Assembly (NCBI RefSeq): GCF_947581785.1
Contig: NZ_CANPVO010000046.1
Coordinates: 1-64,000 of the forward strand
Source: Candidatus Palauibacter polyketidifaciens
GTDB taxonomy: Bacteria; Gemmatimonadota; Gemmatimonadetes; Palauibacterales; Palauibacteraceae
DNA length: 64,000 bases
Direction of reading: 5' to 3'
Both the position numbers and the translations under genes were made by a program. Below are positions 53,310 to 62,800 of the stretch, piece by piece. The notes beneath the pieces are model-generated. The model did no database searches, was not told where the DNA came from, and worked only from the letters and a program-made list of their open reading frames with translations. Numbering within the stretch: the stretch's first letter is position 1; each line of letters starts with the position of its first letter.

Positions 53310-54608
53310 ATGCCCATCCTGGCGCAGCGCCTCGCCGATCTCGGGACCGAGAACGCCTTCAAGGTCAACGACGACATCCAGGTGTGTCTCGACCGCGGGA
53401 TGGACGTCATCCGCTTCAACATCGGCGCGCCGGACTTCCGCAGCGCGCCGCACCTGAATCGCGTTGCCGTCGCGGAACTCGAGGCCGGGAACTCGGGGTA
53501 CTGCGACGCGGCGGGACTCCCGTCCTTCCGCGAGGCGATCGCACGTCACGTTTCGGCTACGCGCGGGATTTCTGCGGGGGCGGATCAGGTCGTCGTCACC
53601 CCCGGGGCCAAGCCGCCGATCGGCTACACCTTCCAGACGTACGTGGACCGGGGCGACGAGGTCGTCTACCCGAGTCCCGGATTCCCCATATACGAGTCGT
53701 GGGCGACGTTCGTGGGGGCGCGTCCCGTGCCCCTGCACCTCTCGGAGGAGAAGGGCTTCGCGTTCACGGCGGACGACCTCGGGGCGCTCCTCACCGAGCG
53801 CACCCGGCTCATCATCCTCTGTTCGCCCTCCAATCCGACCGGAGGCGTGCTGTCGGCGGAAGATCTTGCGGGCGTCGCGGCCGTGATCCGCGAACGCTGT
53901 CACCCGGACATCCGGATCTACTCCGACGAGATCTACGAGCACATCCTCTTCGACGGCCTGGAGCACCACAGCATCGCGTCGCACGAGGGCATGGCGGAGC
54001 GGACGGTCATCGCGAGCGGCCATTCGAAGGGGTTCGCCATGACGGGGTGGCGTCTGGGCTGGGCCGTCCTGCCGACGGCGGAGGAGGCCGACGTCTTCAA
54101 GAATCTGAACATCAATATCATGTCGTGCGTGCCGCCCTTCCTGCAGGAAGGTGGGCGGGCGGCGTACGAGGACCCGGCCACGGCCGGCGTCGTGGCGCAC
54201 ATGGTGGGGGAGTTCGAACGTCGGCGGGACTTCATCGTACCCGCGCTCAACGCGATCGAGGGCCTGAGTTGCCAAGTGCCGAAGGGAGCGTTCTACGTCT
54301 TCCCGAACATCTCCGGCGTGTGCGAGCGGCTGGGCGTGTTCGAGGCGTACGGCGCCATGCCGCCGGAATCCCGCGCGCGGACGACGCCGTCCGGCATGCT
54401 GCAGATGTTTCTGCTCTACCGGTACGGCGTGGCGACGATGGACCGGGCCTCCTTCTGCCGCATCGGCTCCGGGGGCCAGCACTTCCTCCGCATCTCGATC
54501 GCGAACAGCATGGAGGACATCGAGCGCGGCGTGGCTCGGATCGAGTGCGCCGCCGACGATCCGGATGGATTCAGGGAGTTCCTGGAGACGGAGCGCCTGT
54601 GGGGCTGA
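53310..54608 (+). CDS. class I/II aminotransferase
   Basis: A 432-residue PLP enzyme of the aspartate-aminotransferase fold. FNIGAPDFRSAPHL, VTPGAKPPIGYTFQTYVDRGDEVVYPSPGFPIYESW and CSPSNPTGGVL are typical. The PLP lysine is in ASGHSKGFAMTGWRLGWA (about 240). It should transfer an amino group from an amino acid; the substrate is uncertain. The ATG at 53310 begins the conserved N-terminus; the Shine-Dalgarno sequence is distant. A barrel protein gene overlaps its stop by 10 nt. It is divergent from the RHH/PIN module. Confidence 0.9.
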   Translation: MPILAQRLADLGTENAFKVNDDIQVCLDRGMDVIRFNIGAPDFRSAPHLNRVAVAELEAGNSGYCDAAGLPSFREAIARHVSATRGISAGADQVVVTPGAKPPIGYTFQTYVDRGDEVVYPSPGFPIYESWATFVGARPVPLHLSEEKGFAFTADDLGALLTERTRLIILCSPSNPTGGVLSAEDLAGVAAVIRERCHPDIRIYSDEIYEHILFDGLEHHSIASHEGMAERTVIASGHSKGFAMTGWRLGWAVLPTAEEADVFKNLNINIMSCVPPFLQEGGRAAYEDPATAGVVAHMVGEFERRRDFIVPALNAIEGLSCQVPKGAFYVFPNISGVCERLGVFEAYGAMPPESRARTTPSGMLQMFLLYRYGVATMDRASFCRIGSGGQHFLRISIANSMEDIERGVARIECAADDPDGFREFLETERLWG

Positions 54609-55549
54609 GGACCGCGGCGACCCTGCCGCTCGCCGTCCTGGCCATCGGGGCCATCGCGGGCGAGGGCAGGGCACAGATCGTCCAGCCGGCCCGGGACGCC
54701 TACCGCGCCCTCGTGCTCCAGGCGCCGGCCAGCGTGGAAGCGGCCGCCTACGGGAACGCGCCCTACCTGCGCGGTGGCGGAGCGGACCTCCTCTTCTACG
54801 CACCTGCCCTCATAGGGCGCGCGGGCGGCATGGCGGCGAGTCTGCACCGATACGGCTCGGAGGGCACCCTCGCGACGCTCGCCTCGAAGGGCAGCGTCGG
54901 CCTGGGCGACTTCGCGGTGGGTCTGCAGTACATGCGCTACGGCGGCTCCGGTACCGCCGCGCTTCCGGACCTGCAGTACGCGGCGTTCGGCGACGGCGAA
55001 CCCGTGACCGAGTTCGCTGCCTCGCTCGGCTACGCACGCACGCTGTTCGGCGTGGTCGATGCCGGTGTCGTAGCAAAATACCTCGAACTTCACTTCCTGC
55101 GCGCGCTCCGGGATCGCGCGCTAGTGGTGGACCTGGGGGTGGCGCGCGAGTTCGGACCGACGATGGTCAGCCTGACGGCCCGCAACCTGGGATCGGATGT
55201 GAAGACGAGGACTGTCACGGACATCACGGACAGAATCCCCACGCAACTGGCCCTGGGCATCTCGACGGAGAGCTTCGAGGTCGGGGAACTGGACATGTTC
55301 CTCACCAGCCAGATCGCCCGGCGTCGGGATGGCGAGATCATTCCGGCCGGCGGCGTCGAGATCTCCTACTGGCCCGTCCAGGGCTACACGTTCCGCCTCC
55401 GCGCCGGACTCCAGCGCGTCGTGGAGGACGAACGGAGCCCGTTCACCTTCGGCCTCGCGTTCACGGGCGACGCCCTGACGCTGGAGTACGCCTTCCAGGC
55501 CTTCGACGTGGACGGAGACGCCCACCGCTTCGGCCTCAGCTTCCGCTAG
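54599..55549 (+). CDS. PorV-like outer-membrane protein
   Basis: A 316-residue protein with a signal peptide (LPLAVLAIGAIAGEGRAQ). The rest is amphipathic strands in the pattern of the PorV/UPF0164 barrel group (SLGYARTLFGVVDAGVVAKYLELHFL, YTFRLRAGLQRVVED), ending in LSFR. The GTG at 54599 overlaps the end of the aminotransferase gene, so it is probably co-translated. Function unknown; PorV-like barrels often act in surface-protein export. Confidence 0.72.
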   Translation: MGLRTAATLPLAVLAIGAIAGEGRAQIVQPARDAYRALVLQAPASVEAAAYGNAPYLRGGGADLLFYAPALIGRAGGMAASLHRYGSEGTLATLASKGSVGLGDFAVGLQYMRYGGSGTAALPDLQYAAFGDGEPVTEFAASLGYARTLFGVVDAGVVAKYLELHFLRALRDRALVVDLGVAREFGPTMVSLTARNLGSDVKTRTVTDITDRIPTQLALGISTESFEVGELDMFLTSQIARRRDGEIIPAGGVEISYWPVQGYTFRLRAGLQRVVEDERSPFTFGLAFTGDALTLEYAFQAFDVDGDAHRFGLSFR

Positions 55550-55579
55550 ACGTTTCGGCGGGAAGCCTGCCGGCGCCAT

Positions 55580-55600
55580 CTACCATGATGTTGATGGTAG
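55580..55600. repeat. 7-bp perfect inverted repeat in a convergent gap
   Basis: CTACCAT and ATGGTAG around 7 nt, in the 198-nt gap between the PorV-like gene and the convergent FAD enzyme gene. It could form a hairpin acting as a bidirectional end signal; there is no T-run. Nothing else is clear in the gap. Confidence 0.5.
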
Positions 55601-55747
55601 AACGGACCTTGAATACCCTCTCCACCGTCGGCGACACGATTCCACTCGACTCCGCCAGCACGGTTCCCCCGGCGCGCTCACGTTTCGTCCGCCCTTCCGC
55701 GGTCATTTCTCCTGCCTGCGTTGCGTCATCGAAACCGGGAACGGTGG

Positions 55748-57130
55748 CTACCGTCCTGCCGGCTGCGAGAAAAAGGCCGCGCAGTCTTCAGCCGTATCAA
55801 TGCCGCTTCGCAAGGCGCCGTTGGTCGAGGGAACCCCCATGTACTCGCCCGCGAGAAACAGCCCCCTGACGTCGGCGAGGTCTTGCCCGCGCATCCGATC
55901 CAGCGCCGTCATCATGCCGCCGGGTGCCAGACACACGGCTTCGTCCCAGCGATGGACGTGGGTGAACAGCGGCCGGGCCATCGTCGGGAAGTAGTTGCGG
56001 ATCTCCGCGAGAACCTGCTGCGACGCCTCTTCGTCGCTCAATGCGAACAGTTCCTCGGCCCGCCTCCCGATCACGAGCGCGTCCACGAGCGCCCTCCCCT
56101 CCGGCACGGTCTCCGGCGCCATCACCGCGGAGTCGCTCATGCCCGTCATCAGCGCTCCCGTCTCCCTCGGGAAGGCGACGGCGTACCAGTCGGTGGGGAA
56201 CGGGCTCGAATCGACGCCGAAGAACACGCGGCAACACTTGGAATAGGTGACCCGGCGCAAGACGTCGCGGATGCCGGATGGGAGCCGGGGGATGATCTCG
56301 AGGGCCTTGGTGGCGGTCGTTGCGCAAACGACCGCATCGGCCTCGATAAAGCCCGCTTCCGTGACCACGCCACGCACCGCACCGTCCTCGAGAACGATCC
56401 GGTCCACGGGCGTGGATACCCTGATACCACCACCTCCCTCGGCACAGGCCCGCGCAAGGGCGTTCACGAAAACGCCGGGACCACCATCGGGCAAGCAGGG
56501 CCAGGCGCCGCCGTTCAGGCCAAAATCCCAGGCGGCTACCATCGCGTAGGCCGCGCCAACCTCCTCGGGATACCCGAGCGTGTAGCTGCTCAGGTTCGGC
56601 TGGATAAACCTCTCGAGGACCTCGGTGCCGAAATTGGACTCAAAAAACTCAGTAGTGCTGACACCCGTATCGAGGTCAAGTATGCGCCGATGATCGTCGA
56701 AGCTCAGGTCGTTGGCTCGCGCTTTCAGCATCTTGACGAACCGGAGCGCCTGCCGGAGTCCCCTGGGCGACAGCAAACGGAACTGCAGAAACGTCCCGGC
56801 CGTCTTCAACTGACTTGCCGGTGATCCGCCACCATAGAAACCATGAAACCTGCCGCTGCGGTACACGCCGCCGTTTATCGGAACGGGGGTTCGCTTTAAC
56901 GAAACGCCAAGTTCGCTCGCCAACTGCCTGATCGTGCCGTACGACTCGAGGAAGACGTTCGCCCCGACATCCATATGGAAGCCATCAATCTGCTTTCCCG
57001 TGACGCGGCCTCCGATATCAGGAGAAGCCTCGAAGACGGTGACGTCCAATCCGTGTTTGCGGAGAGTGTATGCGGCGCCCAATCCTGCCATTCCGGCACC
57101 AACCACAACGACGTTCCGATTCCCGCTCAT
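55748..57130 (-). CDS. FAD-dependent amine oxidase-like enzyme
   Basis: A 460-residue flavoenzyme. NVVVVGAGMAGLGAAYTLRKHGLDVTVFEASPDIGGRVTG is the FAD-binding N-terminus with the GG doublet, and GLFLAGEYMGVPSTNGALRSG the C-terminal FAD motif. The layout is shared by protoporphyrinogen oxidases, amine oxidases and phytoene desaturases, which oxidise C-C or C-N bonds. Which one is not decidable, though a squalene synthase-like gene is 4 kb away. No signal peptide. An HTH regulator lies 180 nt upstream on the same strand. The intergenic region and start of this gene are found again, decayed, at the right edge. Confidence 0.88.
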   Translation of the reverse strand: MSGNRNVVVVGAGMAGLGAAYTLRKHGLDVTVFEASPDIGGRVTGKQIDGFHMDVGANVFLESYGTIRQLASELGVSLKRTPVPINGGVYRSGRFHGFYGGGSPASQLKTAGTFLQFRLLSPRGLRQALRFVKMLKARANDLSFDDHRRILDLDTGVSTTEFFESNFGTEVLERFIQPNLSSYTLGYPEEVGAAYAMVAAWDFGLNGGAWPCLPDGGPGVFVNALARACAEGGGGIRVSTPVDRIVLEDGAVRGVVTEAGFIEADAVVCATTATKALEIIPRLPSGIRDVLRRVTYSKCCRVFFGVDSSPFPTDWYAVAFPRETGALMTGMSDSAVMAPETVPEGRALVDALVIGRRAEELFALSDEEASQQVLAEIRNYFPTMARPLFTHVHRWDEAVCLAPGGMMTALDRMRGQDLADVRGLFLAGEYMGVPSTNGALRSGIDTAEDCAAFFSQPAGR

Positions 57131-57320
57131 ATGTCACCCATATAGATACTTCAGCTTGATGCACGGGCTTCTTTGGAAAGGAAGCTGTTGTAACTTCGGG
57201 TGATGCCGGAACGAAGGAAGGGACGACTTTTATGAATATGGAACGAAGGACGAAGGAAGGGGGCGATTCTTATTGAGGGCTCGGAGCGGCCATGGAACCT
57301 TCGGCCCAGGTCAGTTGCCG
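57126..57320. repeat. dispersed repeat, copy A (intact locus)
   Basis: This region, from the FAD enzyme start through the intergenic gap to the HTH regulator stop, aligns with 63711-63890. Shared blocks include GGAAGGGACG, TTTTATGAAT, TGGAAC, GGGCGATTCTTATTG and CAGGTCAGTTGC. It is AT-richer than its surroundings and probably holds the FAD enzyme promoter. No other gene is seen in the 180-nt gap. Confidence 0.8.
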
Positions 57321-58096
57321 ACTGTCTCCCGATCTGGTCCGCTCAGCAACGGCCGTACGAACTTTTCGTTGAACGCGGCGAAGAGCTGGTCCGGGTCCAT
57401 ACACTCAAGTTCCCGCAGCGTGCATCCGGGCCATCGCTGGCTTTTTCGCGTCAGCGTCGGGCGGGCGAAGCGGACGATCCTGCTCACGCTCTCCCAGTTC
57501 AAGCCCGACAGGTGAAGCTGATGGGCGCGCAGCAGCACGAGACCGCCGAGGAACCGGTTCAGCGTCGTCGCGCGCGCAGTGGCGTCGGCGAACTGCTGGG
57601 AGAGCGTGACCGGAGAGCAGCGGATGGCACGGGCTAGTTCGCCGGCGCAGCGTACGGGCGTACCCTGGGCTTTGCGGAGGCTATGGGCCAGGCCCGTGCG
57701 AAGGAGGCGGGGGAGGTCCGACCGGTGTATGACACCGGCCAGATGAGACAGTCCCGATGTGCTACGCGCTCGGACGATCTCATCGGGGAGTTGCGTCTCG
57801 AGTTCGTCGAACCAGACGAGCGCGGACACCCGCACATTGCTCAACCAGCGCGCAACCGCCGAGTCGCGATCCGTCACCAGGATGACCGGAACCAACGGCA
57901 GCGTCCGCTCGATCTCCCTGAGAAGCTCGACCGCCTCGGGCATAACCCAGCGGCGATATGCGATGATCAGACAGGTGGTGTCGCCGCCTTCGGCCGTGGC
58001 GACGGCAGCCGCATCTTGCACTACGGCGACAGGGCCGTCCACGGCGGCCTTGACCTGCGCGGCATCACCGATCGAATGGCTGAAGACGCGGATCAC
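57311..58096 (-). CDS. HTH regulator with an N-terminal receiver-like domain
   Basis: A 261-residue protein. The first 115 residues alternate strand and helix like a degenerate receiver (GGDTTCLIIAYRRWV, TLPLVPVILVTDRDSAV) without a clear phospho-Asp. The C-terminal half is AraC-like: VRCAGELARAIRCSPVTLSQQFADATARATTLNRFLGGLVLLRA then a second helix-turn-helix. It likely controls the FAD enzyme and perhaps the P450/RND operon on the same strand. The start is the only one available, a GTG with no Shine-Dalgarno sequence. Confidence 0.72.
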   Translation of the reverse strand: MIRVFSHSIGDAAQVKAAVDGPVAVVQDAAAVATAEGGDTTCLIIAYRRWVMPEAVELLREIERTLPLVPVILVTDRDSAVARWLSNVRVSALVWFDELETQLPDEIVRARSTSGLSHLAGVIHRSDLPRLLRTGLAHSLRKAQGTPVRCAGELARAIRCSPVTLSQQFADATARATTLNRFLGGLVLLRAHQLHLSGLNWESVSRIVRFARPTLTRKSQRWPGCTLRELECMDPDQLFAAFNEKFVRPLLSGPDRETVGN

Positions 58097-58475
58097 TTCA
58101 GGGGGTCCGTAACCGGCGACATGTGGTGCCGCTCGTCGGGACGGCTCTCATCCGTGGGCCCGGGCCCTCGGCGCCTCACGCCCGACGAACTCGCAATCGA
58201 TGACGATACGCCCGTCCGCGCGTCACGTCTCCATGGCTCCATCAGTGGCAATCCGCCCGTCGGAGGGACATGTGCATAAAATCCAATTCCCTAATTCTTG
58301 CCACTCGAAGTGCCTCCGGCAACCACCAAAACGGGGGAATGGCGGCTTGTATGTGATCGTAGCGCGACAAAAAGGTATAATTTGACGACGATTACGCGAT
58401 ATGCTGGAGAATTGCGGAGGTGCGGTGCGAGCCGGACCCGATCGAAGAGCACGTCGTTGCTGGTCGGCGGCGCGG
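58097..58475. other. 379-nt intergenic region, AT-rich in part
   Basis: This gap lies between the P450 stop and the HTH regulator start, both minus strand. A perfect TATAAT is at 58376-58381 on the plus strand, with no -35 at a good distance. The segment 58133-58165 recurs at the right end of the window. Small frames here do not look coding. A promoter for the regulator is expected within it but I could not place one. Confidence 0.45.
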
Positions 58476-59828
58476 TCACGGCCTGCGCTGCCGGACGGTG
58501 ACGGTGATCGGCCCTTTGACGCCGATCCCGTTGCTGAACTGCTTCGGAGCGTCGCTCGAAGCCGGTTCGAGGCGCAGGCGCTGAGCGAAGCTGGCGTGGG
58601 CGAACACGAACATCCTCTCCGCAAACCCGCCGAACGGGCAGCTCCGGTCCGCGACGCCGAACGGAATGTAGCCGTGTTCAGGGCATCCGCGATCCCTCGG
58701 CCCCGGTTCCTCCAGCCAGCGTTCCGGTCGGAAGTCCTCCGGGCGGTCCCAGTAGTCGGTTCTGCGGTGCAGCACACGCGCCCCGACGTTGGTGACGGTC
58801 CCCTTCGGAACGAGATGGCCGCCTACGATGCGGTCCTCGCGCGGGCGCACCGGCAGCAGGACATAGGCCGGCGGGGCCAGTCGAACCGTCTCCTGAAAGA
58901 CGGCCCGGGCGTAGGACAGCTTCTCGAAGTCGGCGACTTCGACGGGGCGGTCTCCCAGGACCTCGTCAACCTCCTGCTCCAGGCGGCGTTGCGCTGCGGG
59001 TGCCTGGGCGAGGAAATGGACACCGTAGGTCATCGCGGCGGCGGGCGCGTCCGGGTAGCCGCAGAGGAAGGCGAGCGCCTCGTCGCGGATCTCCTTGTCG
59101 GTGAGGTGGGACGCGCCGTGGACGCCCTCGTCCCTCGCCCGGACGTAGTGGGCGACCATGTTGTCGACGGGCCGGGCCTGATCCTTCGCCCGTCGGATGG
59201 CTTCTTGAACTACATCGTCCATCGCCCTGAGCCAGCGCCGAATCGGAATGTAGAACGGCGAGTACTGCTTCGTGAGCACGGATGCTCCCGGGAAGAGCGC
59301 CAGAAAGAGATCCACCTTCACGGCCTTCAGAACGTTCAGCTGAACGGACGTCGGGACGGCCAGGTCCCGGCCGACGACCGCGTCGAGCAGCGTCCGCGAG
59401 GTGAAGACGTCGAACTCCTCTTTAATGTCGATCGTGGTTCCCGGCCGGCACCTCTGGCGCATGGCCAGGGCACCGTCCCTGATGATGTCGCCGTAGCCGC
59501 GCATGCTGCTCTCGTCGAGCCCCGCCAACATCAGCGAACGTCGCTGTTCGTGCTCCTGGTCGAGGAGCGTAGCGAGACAGCTCTCGAGCATCGGGCCGGT
59601 CGGAAACCACTTCAGGAAGTGGGGCTCCTGGACGTCCGGTACGAGACGGGCGTCGAACACGGCGCAGCACTTGAGAAACGGAAGCTCGTAGAACACGATG
59701 TCGCCGTATTCCCGGTGGAGTTCTTCCATGAACCCGGGGAAGTCGGACTGTCGCCGGAGCAGATTGCCGAATCGGCGCCCCTTGGGACCAGGGGGCAGGC
59801 TCGGCGATTCCGAATTGGTTGATGTCAT
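58476..59828 (-). CDS. atypical cytochrome P450
   Basis: A 450-residue P450. ExxR is ETVRLAPP (about 314), then PERWLEE, and the haem region reads FGVADRSCPFGGFAE (about 389). The Cys ligand is present, but the usual Gly residues of FGxGxRxCxG are Ala and Phe. The I-helix reads ALAFLCGYPDAPAAAMTYG (about 251) where the A-G-x-(D/E)-T-T oxygen-activating pair is expected, so normal O2 activation is doubtful. It could act as an isomerase, dehydratase or peroxygenase-like enzyme. GAGAGG precedes the ATG. The RND gene ends 17 nt upstream, same strand. Confidence 0.88.
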   Translation of the reverse strand: MTSTNSESPSLPPGPKGRRFGNLLRRQSDFPGFMEELHREYGDIVFYELPFLKCCAVFDARLVPDVQEPHFLKWFPTGPMLESCLATLLDQEHEQRRSLMLAGLDESSMRGYGDIIRDGALAMRQRCRPGTTIDIKEEFDVFTSRTLLDAVVGRDLAVPTSVQLNVLKAVKVDLFLALFPGASVLTKQYSPFYIPIRRWLRAMDDVVQEAIRRAKDQARPVDNMVAHYVRARDEGVHGASHLTDKEIRDEALAFLCGYPDAPAAAMTYGVHFLAQAPAAQRRLEQEVDEVLGDRPVEVADFEKLSYARAVFQETVRLAPPAYVLLPVRPREDRIVGGHLVPKGTVTNVGARVLHRRTDYWDRPEDFRPERWLEEPGPRDRGCPEHGYIPFGVADRSCPFGGFAERMFVFAHASFAQRLRLEPASSDAPKQFSNGIGVKGPITVTVRQRRP

Positions 59829-59845
59829 CGCCACCTCTCCTCGAT

Positions 59846-62800
59846 CTAGTCGTCTGCAACTGCTCTCGGTGCAACGCGGATTTCTGCTACGGACCGCAGG
59901 GAGTTGACGACGGTGGACCGTGTGCGCCGCGTCGTGGCGCGGAGGTGCAGGGCCGTCAATGCAGGCACGACAAGCATTAGGATGCCCGTCGCGAAGACGA
60001 TGCCGAAGCCGATGGACGCGGCGAAGGGGATGAGAAACTGCGCCTGAATGGCCGATTCGAGCAGGAGCGGCGTGAAGGCCAGGAACGTCGTCGCCGACGT
60101 GAGAAAGATCGGACGGAAACGGGCCTTCGCCCCATCGATAATCGCGTTCCTGGCGGGAACCCCATCCCGCAGTTTCCTGTTGATGAAGTCGACCATGACC
60201 AAGGAATCGTTCACAACGACCCCGTTGAGGCCGAGGATTCCCATCATGGAAACGATGCTCAGGTCGATGCCGATGATCAGATGACCGAGGATGGCGCCGA
60301 TGAGGCCGAAGGGAATGACGGCCATGATGATGAGAGGCTTCGTGTATGACCCCAGAGGAATCGCGAGTAGCGCAAAGATGACCAGCAGCGCAAGAACGAA
60401 GCCTCTCCCCAGGGCGTCCGTGGACTCGACCTGTTGCTGCTGTTCGCCTCCGAACGCATAGGTCAGTCCGGGGTTGGCCCCGGCGAGTTCCGGGAGAATC
60501 GTGTTCGCCAGGATCGCGGTGACCTCGGCGCCGGTCGTCACGTTCGTGTCCACGTCGGCGGTGACCGTGACCGTGCGCTGACCGTTCTTCCGCCGAATCG
60601 ATGAGGGTGATATCTCCATCCTCACCGTGGCGACGCGGCTCAGGGGCACCGTGAAGCCGGTGGGCGTGCGGACCGTGTACCGTTCGACGTCGGCCGCCGT
60701 GTCCCGCTCGTCCGATGGAAGGCGCACGTAGACGCGGACATCCTCCGGGCCCCGCTGGAGGCGCAGCGCCTCGGTGCCGAAGAACGCCGCTCGCACCTGT
60801 CGGGCGAGCTCGCCCAGAGTGAGACCCAGCGTTTGCGCCTCGGGTCGCAGTTCGATCTGAATCTCCTGGAAGCCGGCCGAATGATCCGACTGGATGTCGA
60901 ACACGCCCTGCAACTCCCGAAGACGCTCGACCGCGGAGTCGCCGATGGGACCCAGCCGCTCAGGGTCCGGATGCGAGAGGTCGATATGGACAGGGAGGCC
61001 AAGGTTGAGCAGCTCGGCCGTGAACCTGAGGCCTCGGGCCTCGGGCACGGCGCCGACTTCTTCCCGCCAATGCTGAAGAAAGGTGCTGGCGCTGATGTCC
61101 CGCTGCTGGGCACCAAGCAGCTTGAACTCCACGCTGCCGATGTCGCCACCGGGTTTCAGATTCGGCTCCTGAACCAGTCCGCCTCCCCGTTCCAGTCCCG
61201 TCTTCATGCCGACCGCAAGCGTGACCGCGCTCAGGAGGGGCTCCGCCTTCTCGGGTCGACCGCTCGACAGCCGGTCGATGGTCCGGCGGCCGGCCGCTTC
61301 GAGTTCCTCCGCGATCTCTGTCGTGCGCCATGCGGGCGTTCCCACCGGCATCTCGAGGTTCGCGGTCACGATGTCGCCCTCCACGGGCTCGGAGAGGATC
61401 ACGTCGATGATTCCCGCCGGCACCAGCGACACGCACAGGATGACCACGCCGACGGCGGAGGCCAGAACCAGCTCGGGCCGACCGGTGGCGAGGCGCAGCC
61501 CCCGGTCCAGGGGGCCGGAGAGGAACCACTGGAACCCGTCGTTGACACGTTTCTGGGTCCAGGCAAGGAAACGATCCAGGGAATTGGAAGGCGTCCATTC
61601 CGGGCCCGGGAGATGGGACAGGTGGTTCGGCAGCACGAGAAGCGACTCCACCAGCGAAAGGAGGAGTACGGAGATCACGATGATGGGAAACGCGCCCATC
61701 ACCTCTCCGAAACCGCCGGGAAGGAAGAGCAGCGGAGAGAACGCCGCCACGGACGTCAGGACCGCGAAGATCAGGGGCTTCTTGATTTTCTGAGTGCCTC
61801 TGATCGCGGCGACGACCCCGCTGGCGCCTTTCTGGCGTTCCAGATGCACGTGCTCGGCGACGACGATCGCGTCGTCCACCATGATGCCGATGGCCAGGAC
61901 GAAGGCGAACATCGAGATGGCGTTGATGGAAACGTCGAGGACGAGCATCACGGCCAAGGCACCCGTGGCTGCAACAGCGATCCCGAGCGCGACCCAAAGA
62001 GCCAGCCGGATGTTCAGGAAGAGCGTCAGCGCAACAAAGACGAGCAGCAGCCCCAGGAAACCGTTCTTGACCAGAACGTAGACCTGTTCCCCGTAGATTT
62101 CCGCGTCGTTGTTCCAGATGGCGACCTCGACGCCGGTGGGCAGCGAAGGGAGGATCTCCCGCTCCAGGTGGTGCACCACCGCGTCCGCGACGTCCAGGAC
62201 CTTCTCGCCGGCAGCCCGGTACACTTCGACGAAAGCCGCCGGCTGGCCGTTGTAGCGCGTAATCAGGTGAACGTCCTGAAAGCCGTCCCGCACGTCGGCC
62301 AGGTCGCCCAGACGTACGAGGGTCCCGTCGCCCTTGCTCAGGACGACGATCTCTTCGAAGTCGTACTCGCTGTAGCTCTGACCCGTCGTACGGACCCGCA
62401 TTTCGGCGCCGACCGTCTCGATGCTGCCTGCCGCGAGGTCGAGCGAGCCGTCGCGGACCGCGCCGGCGATGTCTTCCAGCGTCAGGCCGAGAGCTTGCAA
62501 CCTGTTCCGAGGCACTTCGACCGAGATCTCGTAGTCACGTACTCCTCGTGTTTCCACGTAGGAAACTTCGGGAAGCGAGGCGATCTGCTCCTCGGTACGG
62601 TATGCCAACTCCTTGAGAGCGCGCTCGGGAACGTCACCGTACAGGACCAGGCGGATCACGCTCTGACGGTTGGCGCGCTCTCGAACCTCGGGACGCTCGG
62701 CGCCTCCGGGAAATGACTGGATGCTGCCGACCGCGGCCTCGATGTCGTTCAACGCACGGTTGATGTCCGCACCCGTCTCGAGCACCGCCATGACGGACGC

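Noticed and set aside
55536-55706. 56-residue minus-strand frame after the FAD enzyme gene, preceded by AGGAG
   Set aside because: The AGGAG is only 2 nt from the ATG, too close for use, the frame runs into the convergent gene and contains the 7-bp inverted repeat. No family is recognised, so it is not listed as a gene.
57213-57270. GAAGGAAGG-type clusters that look like a short tandem array
   Set aside because: Units are irregular and few and part of the larger dispersed repeat; not a CRISPR or a regular satellite.
58376-58381. Perfect plus-strand TATAAT
   Set aside because: No -35 at a useful distance and it would drive transcription antisense to the P450 operon. Mentioned in the gap entry only.
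58291-58479. Minus-strand frame ending in a P-loop-like GGTSSGKN
   Set aside because: The motif is at the very end of a 62-codon frame with no following domain and lies in an intergenic region; it is most likely coincidence.
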